NCBI GenBank assembly: GCA_963522145.1 | Contig: CAUQXI010000007.1 | Location: 62,001 to 126,000, forward strand | From: Mesorhizobium_B sp963522145 | GTDB taxonomy: Bacteria > Pseudomonadota > Alphaproteobacteria > Rhizobiales > Rhizobiaceae | Length of the DNA stretch: 64,000 nucleotides | Direction of reading: 5' to 3' | Part shown: piece by piece, positions 7,140 through 15,636 of the stretch | Layout: each line of letters starts with the position of its first letter | Position numbering within the stretch: the first letter of the stretch is position 1 | Translations under genes and position numbers: made by a program | Notes under the pieces: generated by a model | The model's database searches: none | Told to the model about the DNA's origin: nothing | The model's input: only the letters and a program-made list of their open reading frames with translations

Positions 7140-8711
7140 CTAGCGCAGGGCCTCGATCACATCGCGCACCGTGGTGACGGCGGCGACATTGGTCAGCGCG
7201 TAGTCGATCGACGCCCGGTGCCAGTCGGCGTTCATGCTCGAGCAGCCGTCCTCGGGCACGATCATGATGAAGCCCTTGTCGGCGCCCGTCCGGGCGGTGT
7301 GCTCGATCGACATGTTGGTCCAGGCGCCAGTGTCGAGCAGGATGTCGCGATCGAGCGCCTTCAGAACGGTTTCGAGCGTGGTGCCTTCCCAGGCGCTCAT
7401 GCGCATCTTCTGGACGACGATGTCGCCCGGCTGCGCCTCCAGGCCGGATACAGGCTCAGCACCCCAGGTGCCTCTCACCAAGGCGTTGGAGTCCATCACG
7501 CCCTCGAACAGCGGCGCGTTCAGGGTGAAGCCGGGCAGGCCGGGCTCGACGATGAACCACACATGGATCACCGGAATGCCCGCGCGCCGGCAATGCTCGG
7601 CCAGGCGGCGGATGTTCTCGATCGTGTTCTGCTCACGGCAATGCGCCGGGGCGCCCGACGTGGCAAAGGCGCCGCCCTCCATCACAACGTCGTTCTGCAT
7701 GTCCTGGATGATGAGGGCACAGCGCGCCGGGTCCAGACGGAAGTCGTCATTGCCTGCTTGTGCCATCTCGCTTCCTCCCCCTTTCCGCGCCGGCCGCCTC
7801 TGCATGAACGGCTCCACCCGCGGCCCGATCCTGGTTTCCACCGTGTAAACGGAGCTAGTTGCGCACAGATAAAGCGTGCGCCAGCCCTCGCCGCCCCAGT
7901 GGAAATTTGCGACCTCCTCGGGCGCGACGATCTTGCCCAGAAGCTTTCCGCCCGGATCATAAACCCATATGCCGCCCGGCGCGGTCACCCAGACATTGCC
8001 CGCTGCGTCGCACTTCATGCCGTCCGGCAGGCCGAGGAGGCGGCTGTCGCGGATGTTGGAGGCGAACAGCCGGCCGGCCGAAAGCGAGCCGTCCGGCGAC
8101 ACGTCGAAGACTCGGATATTCGCCTGCTCGGTGTCGTTGACATAGAGCAGGCGCTCGTCGGGCGAGAAGCAGAGACCGTTCGGCTGCGAGAACGTATAGC
8201 GGCCCGATACAAGTTCCGGTTCGGCGGGCGCGGCCTGGCCCGGCGGAATGCGGAACACCCCCTGCCAGCCGAGCTCCCGCGGACGCTCCACGCCGAAGCC
8301 GGCCATGCGGCCGAACCAGGGATCGGAAAAATAGATCGAGCCGTCCGACCGCATGCAGAGGTCGTTCGGGCTGTTCAGCTCGCGCCCTTCATAGTGGGAG
8401 GCAAGCACCGTGCGCCGTCCATCTTCTGCGATGCGAACGACGCTGGAGGTCGAATGCTCGCAGACGAGAAGGTTCAGCTCGGCATCGTAGCTCATGCCGT
8501 TGCCCTTGTTGGACGGGCGGGCCACTTCGCGAACGCCGGAGCGGTCGAGCCGGCGGCGCACATCGCCGGGCATGTCGGAGAACAGCAGGAACTGGCCGCC
8601 GGGGTGCCAGACCGGACCTTCGGTGAAGATGAAGCCCGTCGCTGCCTGCACCACCCTCGCATCCGGGTCGATCAGGTTCTTGAAGGCAGGGTCGAGCACC
8701 TCATGCGCCAC
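7140..8711 (-). CDS. SMP-30/gluconolactonase reading in frame into a cysteine hydrolase-like domain
   Basis: A single open frame of 523 codons. It starts at GTG 8711, with GAGGAG 8 bases upstream and just after the amidohydrolase stop. Residues 1-315 form an SMP-30/gluconolactonase beta-propeller with FTEGPVWHPGGQFLLFSD, SPNDLCMRSDGSIYFSDPWFG, FSQPNGLCFSPDERLLYVND and LPDGMKCDAAGNVWV. Residues 316-523 form an isochorismatase-like domain with acid IIQDMQND and lysine VVQKMRMSAWEGT. The usual catalytic Cys of TNxCxExTAR is Ser (TNMSIEHTAR, codon TCG at 7308-7310). No stop separates the two, yet ATG 7766 has its own GGAGG, so two proteins may be made. The likely jobs are lactone opening and C-N bond hydrolysis. 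Confidence 0.8.
   Translation of the reverse strand: MAHEVLDPAFKNLIDPDARVVQAATGFIFTEGPVWHPGGQFLLFSDMPGDVRRRLDRSGVREVARPSNKGNGMSYDAELNLLVCEHSTSSVVRIAEDGRRTVLASHYEGRELNSPNDLCMRSDGSIYFSDPWFGRMAGFGVERPRELGWQGVFRIPPGQAAPAEPELVSGRYTFSQPNGLCFSPDERLLYVNDTEQANIRVFDVSPDGSLSAGRLFASNIRDSRLLGLPDGMKCDAAGNVWVTAPGGIWVYDPGGKLLGKIVAPEEVANFHWGGEGWRTLYLCATSSVYTVETRIGPRVEPFMQRRPARKGGGSEMAQAGNDDFRLDPARCALIIQDMQNDVVMEGGAFATSGAPAHCREQNTIENIRRLAEHCRRAGIPVIHVWFIVEPGLPGFTLNAPLFEGVMDSNALVRGTWGAEPVSGLEAQPGDIVVQKMRMSAWEGTTLETVLKALDRDILLDTGAWTNMSIEHTARTGADKGFIMIVPEDGCSSMNADWHRASIDYALTNVAAVTTVRDVIEALR
7764..7780 (-). promoter_or_regulatory. Internal ribosome binding site and start for the hydrolase domain
   Basis: On the minus strand a GGGGAGG tract (7774-7780) lies 7 bases before an in-frame ATG at 7766-7764. 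From here the frame encodes exactly a full-length 208-residue cysteine-hydrolase-type protein (MAQAGNDDFRLDPARCALII). This suggests independent initiation within the longer SMP-30 frame. Confidence 0.6.
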
Positions 8712-8722
8712 CGCCGCGCTCC

Positions 8723-9607
8723 TCAAAGCCGATAGATGCGCATGGCATTGTCGTGGAAGATCGCCTGCCGCGTGGCGTCGTCGAGGTCGCTCGCCGCGAT
8801 CAGGAAGGAGTCCACCAGCGGGCCGAAATCCGTCCAGATCTTCTCGATCGGGAAGTTGGAGCCGAACAGGCAGCGCGACGGCCCGAAGATCCGCAGCGCC
8901 TCGTGCAGGATGCGCGAAATGTGACCGGTCTCGTTGCGGTGGATGAAGGTGCCGAAGGCGGACAGCTTCGTCGCCACATTGGGCTGCTGCGCGAGCTTCG
9001 CCAGTTCGGCCTGCCAGAAGGCGAATCCGTCCGGCGACAGGTCTTCCGGCATGCCGGCATGCTGCAGAACGAAGGTTGTCTTCGGGCATGCCGCGGCGAG
9101 TTCGGCGGCTCCTTCCATCTGCGCGGCGAAGACTTGGCAGTCGAAGCTCCAGCCGTAATCCGCGAGGAAGCCGACATTGCGCATCACATTGGGGTCTCGA
9201 GCAGTGTCCGGGCCGCGGGCGAAGCGGTAAAGGGGGTTGTCGTGCCAGTGCAGCTGCTGGCGGATGCCGCGCAGAAGGCCGATCTCCGCCAGCCGGTCGA
9301 GCGCCGGCCGCGCGTCTTCCACGGTCATGTCGCAAAAGGCGACGATGCCATGCGGCCAGCCGGTTCGATCCGCCTCGCTTTGCACCCAGGCGACTTCCTC
9401 GACGAAGCGTTCCGGCGGCCAGTTCGCCTGGACGTAAACGGACTTGACGATGTTGCGGGTGGAGATGTCCTCCAGATATTCCTCGATCGGATAATCGCGA
9501 CGAATTTCCTCGTAGGGCCCGAAGATGCGCGGCTGCATCGGTCCCATCAGCCAGGGCAGGTCCTTGCGGCGCCAGATGTGATGATGCGCGTCGATGATCG
9601 GGATCAT
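8723..9607 (-). CDS. Amidohydrolase family TIM-barrel metal-dependent hydrolase
   Basis: A 294-residue amidohydrolase_2 protein (COG3618 type, like sugar lactonases and 2-pyrone-4,6-dicarboxylate lactonase). The metal-binding motif IIDAHHHIW is at residues 4-12, a histidine lies in FVLQHAGMPEDLSPDGF near 180, and the terminal acidic/Asn strand FGSNFPIEKIWTDF is near 252. Members hydrolyse lactones or amides. The start is ATG 9607, which overlaps the stop of the VWA gene by four bases (ATGA), so translation is coupled. It is followed 11 bases later by the SMP-30 frame. Two lactonase-type enzymes in a row suggest a lactone or cyclic intermediate. Confidence 0.88.
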   Translation of the reverse strand: MIPIIDAHHHIWRRKDLPWLMGPMQPRIFGPYEEIRRDYPIEEYLEDISTRNIVKSVYVQANWPPERFVEEVAWVQSEADRTGWPHGIVAFCDMTVEDARPALDRLAEIGLLRGIRQQLHWHDNPLYRFARGPDTARDPNVMRNVGFLADYGWSFDCQVFAAQMEGAAELAAACPKTTFVLQHAGMPEDLSPDGFAFWQAELAKLAQQPNVATKLSAFGTFIHRNETGHISRILHEALRIFGPSRCLFGSNFPIEKIWTDFGPLVDSFLIAASDLDDATRQAIFHDNAMRIYRL

Positions 9608-10713
9608 GCAGCCAGCCTCGCCGTGTCCAGAAGTTCCGCGCACAGGCTTGCGGTGGATGCCCCGCTGCCCAGCCGGTCCACAAAGGGCAGCACCGCCGCA
9701 AGCGCTTCCGTTTGCGGCACGTAGCCGCGATCGCCCGCGAGCGGCGTCAGCCAGATGATGCGCCATGCCCGTCGCGACAAACGGGCCATCGCATCCGTCA
9801 TGGCAGCAGGGTCGCCGCGCTCCAGCCCATCCGACAGCACCACCACGAGGCTGCCGCGCGCGAAGCCTGCGAAGCGCGGCACGGACAGAAAGGCCTGAAG
9901 CGCGTCGCCCAGCCGCGTGCCGCCGTCCCAGTCCGCGACAAGCGTGGCGGCGCGTGCGAGCGCCTGGTCGCGGTTGCGCTGACGAAGCGCGCGCGACACG
10001 CGCGTGAGCCGCGTTCCGAGCGTGAAGACCTCGATGTCGTCTGCCGCCGCGCCAAGCGCATGGGCGAAGCGCATATAGCTTTCGGTGTAGCCCTTCATCG
10101 AGCCGGACACGTCGATCAGCAGCAGGATGCGCCGCTGCCGCGTCTTGCGCCCGAGCTTCGACAGGCGGAGGACCTCGCCGTCGCGCTTCACCGCGTCGCG
10201 CAGGGCTTGGCGCATGTTCCAGCGATCGCCGCTCTTGCGCACCGCACGGCGGAACGTGCTGCGGCGCGGGATGCGACCCGGCGCTTCGCGGCGGAAGCGA
10301 CGCAGCGCCTCTGCCTCGCCCGCTTCCACGAAGCGGCGGAGCGACAAGGCTTCGGCGCCCGTCGCCTGCGCGCCTGCCTCGTTGATCTCGTCGGCTTCCG
10401 GTGGCTCCGTGCCGCCCTCGCGCTCATCGAAGGCTTCAAGCTCGTCCTCGTCGTCGGCGGTAGCCGGCGCGGCAAGCGACTGGCCGAGAAAGAGAAGCCG
10501 GAACAGCGCGTCGAACTCGTCCCGCCGCTCCGGCGGGGGCGCGAGCGTAGCCAGCGCCGCCTTGTGGATGTCGCCCATATTGCGAGGCCCGAGCAGGCCG
10601 ACGCCCGCGATGAAGCTCTGCGTCTGCTCGGGCGAGACGGAAAATCCATTCCCGCGCAGAAGCGTGGCAAATTCCACGAAGGGCCATGCGGCGCGCGGCA
10701 GAAGCTGGCTCAT
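9604..10713 (-). CDS. VWA domain protein, CoxE-like
   Basis: A 369-residue protein with a C-terminal von Willebrand A domain. The MIDAS motif ILLLIDVSGSMKGY is near residue 195, with further metal-site elements in DWDGGTRLGDAL and VVVLSDGLERGDP. The N-terminal half is acidic and helical (ADDEDELEAFDEREGG). CoxE proteins work with a MoxR-type ATPase (CoxD) to mature the active site of molybdenum hydroxylases such as CO dehydrogenase, which fits the neighbours exactly. The start ATG 10713 overlaps the MoxR stop (ATGA). A longer frame upstream is an overlap with the ATPase gene. Confidence 0.88.
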   Translation of the reverse strand: MSQLLPRAAWPFVEFATLLRGNGFSVSPEQTQSFIAGVGLLGPRNMGDIHKAALATLAPPPERRDEFDALFRLLFLGQSLAAPATADDEDELEAFDEREGGTEPPEADEINEAGAQATGAEALSLRRFVEAGEAEALRRFRREAPGRIPRRSTFRRAVRKSGDRWNMRQALRDAVKRDGEVLRLSKLGRKTRQRRILLLIDVSGSMKGYTESYMRFAHALGAAADDIEVFTLGTRLTRVSRALRQRNRDQALARAATLVADWDGGTRLGDALQAFLSVPRFAGFARGSLVVVLSDGLERGDPAAMTDAMARLSRRAWRIIWLTPLAGDRGYVPQTEALAAVLPFVDRLGSGASTASLCAELLDTARLAA

Positions 10714-11591
10714 GCTGCGACGCCCGAAACGATCGCGTCCATGCGCGGCGCCAGGAACTGCAGGTCGTCCTGATCCTTCAGCACCACGCCGATCGCGCGC
10801 TTGAAAGCTGTCGGCCAGGGCGCGCCTTGCGCGTTCAGCAGGGTCGCGGCTTCCGCCCATTCGACGGTCTCGGCCACGCCCGGCGGCTTGGCGAGCGGCT
10901 CGCGGCGCAGCCGGCCGACCGCTGCCACCACCGCATCGGCCGTCGAGCGCGCGACCGAGCTTGCCCGCATCATCACGATCTGCGCCTCGCGGGCGGCATC
11001 GGGATAGCCGATCCAGTGATAAACGCAGCGCCGCCGCAGCGCCTCGTGCAATTCGCGCGTGCGGTTCGAGGTCAGCACCACCACGGGCGCTTCCGCCGCC
11101 CGCACCGTTCCGCGCTCGGGAATGGACACCTGGAAGTCCGACAGGAATTCGAGCAGGAACGCCTCGAACTCGTGATCGGAACGGTCGATCTCGTCGATCA
11201 GGAGCACGGCGTCGCGCGGGCGATGAAGCGCTTCCAGCATCGGCCGCGCGAGAAGAAAATCGTCACCATAGATGTTGACATAAGCATCGCCCGCTTGCCG
11301 GATCGCGAGCATCTGGCGGGGATAGTTCCACTCGTAGAGCGCCGCTGCCGCGTCGATGCCCTCATAGCATTGCAGGCGGATCAGGCCCCGCGCGAGCACG
11401 GAGGCGATGGCCTTGGCCGCTTCGGTCTTGCCGACGCCCGGCGCGCCTTCGAGAAGAAGCGGCTTGCCGAGCGCAAGCGCCAGATAGGCGGCCGTGGCCA
11501 GCCCTTCATCCGCGATATACTGCGCGGCGTCGAGCGCTCCGGCCAGCTTTTGCGGGCTGTCGATGCCGGCAATGGTCGGCCTGACGGGCAT
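10710..11591 (-). CDS. MoxR-family AAA ATPase, CoxD-like
   Basis: A 293-residue MoxR AAA+ ATPase. Walker A is GAPGVGKTEAAK at about 49-60, Walker B AVLLIDEIDRSDHEFEAFLLEFL at about 127-149, sensor 1 VVVLTSNRTRELHEALRRRC near 168-187. In the CO dehydrogenase cluster the equivalent CoxD helps insert copper or sulfur into the Mo site together with CoxE. Here the gene lies 6 bases after the split Mo-subunit gene and overlaps the VWA gene, so it is very likely a dedicated maturation factor for the molybdenum hydroxylase encoded upstream. Confidence 0.9.
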   Translation of the reverse strand: MPVRPTIAGIDSPQKLAGALDAAQYIADEGLATAAYLALALGKPLLLEGAPGVGKTEAAKAIASVLARGLIRLQCYEGIDAAAALYEWNYPRQMLAIRQAGDAYVNIYGDDFLLARPMLEALHRPRDAVLLIDEIDRSDHEFEAFLLEFLSDFQVSIPERGTVRAAEAPVVVLTSNRTRELHEALRRRCVYHWIGYPDAAREAQIVMMRASSVARSTADAVVAAVGRLRREPLAKPPGVAETVEWAEAATLLNAQGAPWPTAFKRAIGVVLKDQDDLQFLAPRMDAIVSGVAA

Positions 11592-11597
11592 CCTCGC

Positions 11598-12620
11598 CTA
11601 CCACTTGCGCTGCGGCTGCGGGCCGCCATTGGTCTTGAGGCCGCGCAGCACCTTTTCCGGTGTGATCGGCAGCTCGTCGATGCGTACGCCGATCGCGTTG
11701 AACACGGCGTTCGCGACCGCCGGCAGCACCGGATTGGCGCACATCTCGCCCGGCCCCTTGCCGCCGAACGGCCCATCGGGCGCGGGACGCTCGAGCACGG
11801 AGATGTGGTGGGGAGCGATGTCGCCGGGGCCGGGCATCAGATAGGTGTTGAAATCCACCGGCCCGTGGATGCGGTCGGGATAATAGGGCTCGGTGGTTTC
11901 CCACAGCGCATGGCTCATGCCCATCCACGCGCCGCCCACGAGCTGCTGCTCGACCAGGCGCGGATTGAGCGCGCGGCCGAGCTCATAGGCGCTGTTCATC
12001 TCGATCACGGCGACCTCGCCGGTCTCGTCGTCCACGTCGACGTCGACCACCATGGCGGCATGGGCGAAGCAGGAAACGGGCGTCATCTCGCCCGTATCGG
12101 GATCGACATCCGACAACGGGATCAAAAAGATGCCGCGCCCCGATACGGTGCGGCCCTGCTTGAACTGGGCGGCTCCGCAGGCAGCCGCCGTGGTGATCGA
12201 GCGCGACGGCGCGCCCTTGACGTGGATGTTGCCCTTGCCGTCGGTGACGAGGTCGCTGGCGTTGACTTCCAGTTCCTCGGCCGCCGCCTCCATCATCACC
12301 GCGCGCGCTTCCGTCGCCGCCGCGATCACCGCATTGCCGACGCGATGCGTGCCGCGCGAGGCGAAGGAGCCCATGCAATGCGGCCCCGTGTCGGAATCGG
12401 CTGTGTCGACATAAACGTCCTCCACCGGGATGCCGAGCGTTTCCGCCGCGATCTGGCGCGTGACCGACTTCATGCCCTGGCCGAGATCGATGGAGGACAG
12501 CGCCACCATGAACTTGCCGTCCGGATTGGAATGCACGAGCGCCTGGCTGGGATCGCCGCCCAGGTTCATGCCGATGGGATAGTTGATCGAGGCAAAGCCC
12601 CGTCCCCGATGGATCGCCAT
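11598..12620 (-). CDS. Xanthine dehydrogenase-type molybdopterin-binding subunit, C-terminal half
   Basis: A 340-residue protein corresponding to the C-terminal Mo-pterin domain of xanthine-dehydrogenase-family large subunits. It contains the MPT-contact region SSIDLGQGMKSVTRQIAAETLGIP near residue 42, TADSDTGPHCMGSFASRGTHRVGNAV near 75, and the catalytic glutamate region GGKGPGEMCANPVLPAVANA near 295. It starts five bases after the stop of the N-terminal half, in another frame. GGAGG lies 12 bases upstream. A separately encoded half is known in nicotinate dehydrogenase of Eubacterium barkeri, but a frameshift is equally possible, since the frame extends upstream as LAEALKHM. Confidence 0.85.
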   Translation of the reverse strand: MAIHRGRGFASINYPIGMNLGGDPSQALVHSNPDGKFMVALSSIDLGQGMKSVTRQIAAETLGIPVEDVYVDTADSDTGPHCMGSFASRGTHRVGNAVIAAATEARAVMMEAAAEELEVNASDLVTDGKGNIHVKGAPSRSITTAAACGAAQFKQGRTVSGRGIFLIPLSDVDPDTGEMTPVSCFAHAAMVVDVDVDDETGEVAVIEMNSAYELGRALNPRLVEQQLVGGAWMGMSHALWETTEPYYPDRIHGPVDFNTYLMPGPGDIAPHHISVLERPAPDGPFGGKGPGEMCANPVLPAVANAVFNAIGVRIDELPITPEKVLRGLKTNGGPQPQRKW

Positions 12621-12625
12621 GTGTT

Positions 12626-14287
12626 TCAGCGCCTCCGCAAGCCTGAGATGGACGAGAACCGGTTGACCGGCGCGCGCGGCTCGCCTGCCCCCGGCGATGG
12701 CGGCACGAACGGCCTTGGCGCCGGCGTGGACGGCCGGTCATAGGGCCGGGTGGGAGCCGAAGCAGCATGCTCGTAGGCGGGCGTATCGCTGTAATCGAGC
12801 CCCGGCGGATAGGCGGTCGGCTGGGGCGGATGGTAGGTATGCGACGGCTGGCCGTTTTTGCCGCCCACGAGGCCGTTCTGGTCCGTCACCGTATGGGGGA
12901 TCGCGGCGCGCTCGCCGCCGCCGGCGGTGAGCGAGGTCATGGCGTGATAGTCCGCGCCGATGTTCCACTTGGCTTTTTCCGCCACGACCTGGCAGCACTC
13001 CACCAGCGCCGTGTTCTTGGCGAGCCGCCGATGGGCCTTCATGTCGCCGTCGCGATAAGCGTTGAGCATCCGGAGCTCGATCGGGTTCATGCCGACCGTG
13101 TTCGCCACCTTGTCCATTTGCGCCTCGATCGCGAAATCGACGCCGGTGATGCCGAAGCCGCGCATGGCGGTGGCTGGCGTGCGGTTGGTGAACACGCAGA
13201 ACACGTCGGCCGACACGTTCGGGATCGTATAGGGGCCGGGCAGGTGCCCCACGCTCTTGATGATCGCGTAGGAGGACAGGCGCGTATAGGCGCCGGAATC
13301 GAAGTAGCCGGTGAACTTCCGCGCGACGATGCGGCCATCGCGCATCACGCCATCGGTGATGTACCAGCGCTCCGCGCCGCGCGGTGCGCCGACCTGCATC
13401 TCCTCCTCGCGGTTCCAGACATAACGCACCGGCTTTCCCGTGAGCATGCAGCCCAGCACCGCCATCGGCTCGTGCAGGCTGTCCACCTTGCCGCCGAAGC
13501 CCCCGCCCACCGTGCCGCCGATGAAGTGCAGCCGGTTCGACGGCATCTTGAGCACCTTTGCCGCCGTGCCCAGCGAGAAGAACAGCGCCTGGGTGGAGGT
13601 GTAAACGACGAAGCGGTTGTTGGTTTCAGGTGCTGCGATCGCGCCGCAGGTCTCTGTCGGCGCCTGCTCGATCGGCGACATGCCGTAGCGGCCTTCCACC
13701 ACGTGGTCGGCGCGGGCGAGTGCCGCATCCACATCGCCGAAGCGCAGCTTCTGGCGGTCGTATTTCTCGTGATAGGTGAAGGTGTTGGCGGGATAAGCCG
13801 GGTTGACCGAAGGCGCGCCGGGCTTCAGCGCCTCTTCCACGTCCAGCACATGGGGCAGCACCTCGTAGTCCACCCGCATCGTGGCGATCGCGTCATAGGC
13901 GATGCGCTCGGATTCCGCCACCACCGCCACGATCGGCTCGCCGACATAGGCGACCTTCCTGTCGGCCAGGATCGGCTCGTCATCGATGCCAAAATTCATC
14001 AGCGAAAGCAGCGTGTTGAGGTTGAGCGGCACGTCGCGGGCGCGGATCACCCGCTTGACGCCCGGCATCCGCTCGGCGGCGGAAGTATCGATCGAGCGGA
14101 TGCGCGCATGGTGGTGCGGCGAGCGCAGGCATTTGAGGTGAAGCAGCCCCTCGAACAGGTGATCGTCGAAATAGGGCGAGCGCCCTGTGACGTGGCCGAG
14201 CATGTCCTGCCGTTGCGTCGGCTTGCCGACCTCGTTCAGGTTGTCGTCGCGCTCGTCTGCGAAATATTCTTTGCGGAACTCGATCAT
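12626..14287 (-). CDS. Xanthine dehydrogenase-type molybdopterin-binding subunit, N-terminal half
   Basis: A 553-residue N-terminal part of a molybdenum hydroxylase large subunit. Family motifs include VAYVGEPIVAVVAESERIAYDAI near 110, EQAPTETCGAIA near 204, IGGTVGGGFGGKVDS near 254 and TPATAMRGFGITGVDFAIE near 371. About 110 residues before the stop the sequence becomes Pro-, Tyr- and Ala-rich (YHPPQPTAYPPG, PSTPAPRPFVPP), unlike a folded domain. Normal subunits are about 750-800 residues in one chain. Here the sequence stops and the rest follows in a different frame. The start at 14287 is preceded by a duplicated start region. Confidence 0.85.
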   Translation of the reverse strand: MIEFRKEYFADERDDNLNEVGKPTQRQDMLGHVTGRSPYFDDHLFEGLLHLKCLRSPHHHARIRSIDTSAAERMPGVKRVIRARDVPLNLNTLLSLMNFGIDDEPILADRKVAYVGEPIVAVVAESERIAYDAIATMRVDYEVLPHVLDVEEALKPGAPSVNPAYPANTFTYHEKYDRQKLRFGDVDAALARADHVVEGRYGMSPIEQAPTETCGAIAAPETNNRFVVYTSTQALFFSLGTAAKVLKMPSNRLHFIGGTVGGGFGGKVDSLHEPMAVLGCMLTGKPVRYVWNREEEMQVGAPRGAERWYITDGVMRDGRIVARKFTGYFDSGAYTRLSSYAIIKSVGHLPGPYTIPNVSADVFCVFTNRTPATAMRGFGITGVDFAIEAQMDKVANTVGMNPIELRMLNAYRDGDMKAHRRLAKNTALVECCQVVAEKAKWNIGADYHAMTSLTAGGGERAAIPHTVTDQNGLVGGKNGQPSHTYHPPQPTAYPPGLDYSDTPAYEHAASAPTRPYDRPSTPAPRPFVPPSPGAGEPRAPVNRFSSISGLRRR

Positions 14288-14304
14288 GGGCGGAACTCGA
14301 TCAT
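14273..14304 (-). repeat. Duplicated start-codon region
   Basis: Read on the minus strand, ATGATCGAGTTCCGC occurs at 14304-14290 and again at 14287-14273, two bases apart. The upstream copy encodes only MIEFRP before a TGA. The downstream copy opens the 553-residue Mo-subunit gene. It looks like a small tandem duplication that created a mini-frame ahead of the real start. Confidence 0.75.
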
Positions 14305-14311
14305 GGCCTGG

Positions 14312-14797
14312 TTATCCGTAACGGCGGCTTCCGCCGCCGGAGCGTGCTGCGCTCAGCACTGCGTTGATGATCGGCTCATAGCCGGTGCAGCGGCAGATAT
14401 TGCCTCCGATGGCTTCCACCACATCCTCCCGGCTCGGCGAGGGATTGCGGTCGAGCAGGGCCTTTGCCGCCATCAGCATGCCCGGCGTGCAATAGCCGCA
14501 TTGCGCCGCGAAGTTCTCCGCAAAGGCGAGTTGAAGCGGGTGAAGCTGCGCGGTAGCCAAGCCCGCCGTGGTTTCCACCCTCTGCCCCTCCACCGCCTCG
14601 CCCAGCGTGAGGCAGGAAAGATGCGGCTCGCCGTCGATCAGCACGGTGCAGGTGCCGCAGGTGCCCTGGCCACAGCCATATTTCGGCGAAAGATCGCCGA
14701 CGCCGCGGCGCAGCAGGTCGAGCAGGTTGCCGCCCTCCTCGGCGAACACGGCCTGCGGGCTGCCGTTCAGCGTGAACTGGATCGGTTTCCTGGCCAT
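14312..14797 (-). CDS. (2Fe-2S)-binding small subunit of molybdenum hydroxylase, CoxS-like
   Basis: A 161-residue iron-sulfur subunit. The plant-type cluster motif is YGCGQGTCGTCTVLIDG at about 41-57 with the fourth Cys in PHLSC. The second cluster is in the helical domain with CGYCTPGM near 100 and ICRCTGYEPI near 134. This is the complete family length. It passes electrons from the Mo site to FAD. It lies 4 bases after the FAD subunit and 24 bases before the Mo subunit, the common medium-small-large order of Cox-type hydroxylases. Confidence 0.93.
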   Translation of the reverse strand: MARKPIQFTLNGSPQAVFAEEGGNLLDLLRRGVGDLSPKYGCGQGTCGTCTVLIDGEPHLSCLTLGEAVEGQRVETTAGLATAQLHPLQLAFAENFAAQCGYCTPGMLMAAKALLDRNPSPSREDVVEAIGGNICRCTGYEPIINAVLSAARSGGGSRRYG

Positions 14798-14801
14798 GTG
14801 C

Positions 14802-15620
14802 CTACCTCTTTTGTCCGAGCAGAAGGCGCTTCAGATGCACCGGCGCGATCTGGCGGCGGTACCACTCGGACGCGATGGGGTCCGTAGGCGGCGTGATGCC
14901 GTCGGTCGCGACAGCGAGTGCCGCGGCGATGCCGGCCTCGTCGAGCGCCCGTCCTTCCAGTGCGCGCTCCACGGCGGAAACGCGAAGCGGCCGCGCGCCC
15001 ATCGCGCCATAGGCGACGCGCGCGCCCGTCACGCGGCCCCCTTGCGTCGGCAGATAGGCCGCGATCGACATCACGGCGATGCCCTTGGGCTTGACCCGGC
15101 TGACCTTCAGGAAGCGGAAGGCATTCGGATCGCGCGGGCGCGGCACATGAATCGCGGTGACGATGGTGCGCGCCGCCGTGTCCTTGCTCCGGTTGTTCAG
15201 GAATTCGTCGATCGAGGCCGGTTGGCCGCCCGCGGAAACGACCCTTGCATCAAGCGCCAGGAGGGCTGCCGTGAAGTCGCCATAGGGTGTGGCGGCGAAG
15301 AGGTTGCCGCCCACCGTCGCCATGTTGCGTATGGCCGGGCCGCCCACCAGTTTCGCTGCGGGCGCAAGGAAGCCCGTGTCGCGGCTCACGATGATCTGCG
15401 ACATGGTCACGCCCGCGCCGATCACGATGGCATCGCCCTGGGTGGAAATCTGCTTGAGGCGCGGATCGGACACGCGGATGATCGTGTCGAAGCTCTGGTC
15501 GCCCGCGTTCACCGCGCGCATGACCAGCGTTCCGCCGCCGAGATATCGCGCGCTGCGGCTACCAGCGAGCGCGCGCGCCGCCTCGTCCGCGCCTCCGAAG
15601 GTCTTGACGCTTATCGGCAT
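14802..15620 (-). CDS. FAD-binding middle subunit of molybdenum hydroxylase, CoxM-like
   Basis: A 272-residue FAD subunit of the xanthine dehydrogenase/CO dehydrogenase family. The FAD-contact motifs YLGGGTLVMR near 26-35 and AIRNMATVGGNLFAATPYGDF near 104-124 (family AxxQIRNxATIGGN) are clear. The C-terminal CO-dehydrogenase flavoprotein domain follows. It begins 16 bases after the second SRPBCC gene. Together with the small and split large subunits it gives an alpha-beta-gamma hydroxylase that inserts water-derived oxygen into a C-H bond of an aldehyde, purine or N-heterocycle. The substrate is not deducible here. Confidence 0.92.
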   Translation of the reverse strand: MPISVKTFGGADEAARALAGSRSARYLGGGTLVMRAVNAGDQSFDTIIRVSDPRLKQISTQGDAIVIGAGVTMSQIIVSRDTGFLAPAAKLVGGPAIRNMATVGGNLFAATPYGDFTAALLALDARVVSAGGQPASIDEFLNNRSKDTAARTIVTAIHVPRPRDPNAFRFLKVSRVKPKGIAVMSIAAYLPTQGGRVTGARVAYGAMGARPLRVSAVERALEGRALDEAGIAAALAVATDGITPPTDPIASEWYRRQIAPVHLKRLLLGQKR

Positions 15621-15636
15621 GAGCTCTCGTCTCTCC

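Noticed and set aside
6210..8735. Very long plus-strand open frame opposite the dehydrogenase and SMP-30 genes
   Set aside because: It is rich in His, Arg and Ala, matches no family, and covers well-recognised genes on the other strand. High GC content produces such antisense frames.
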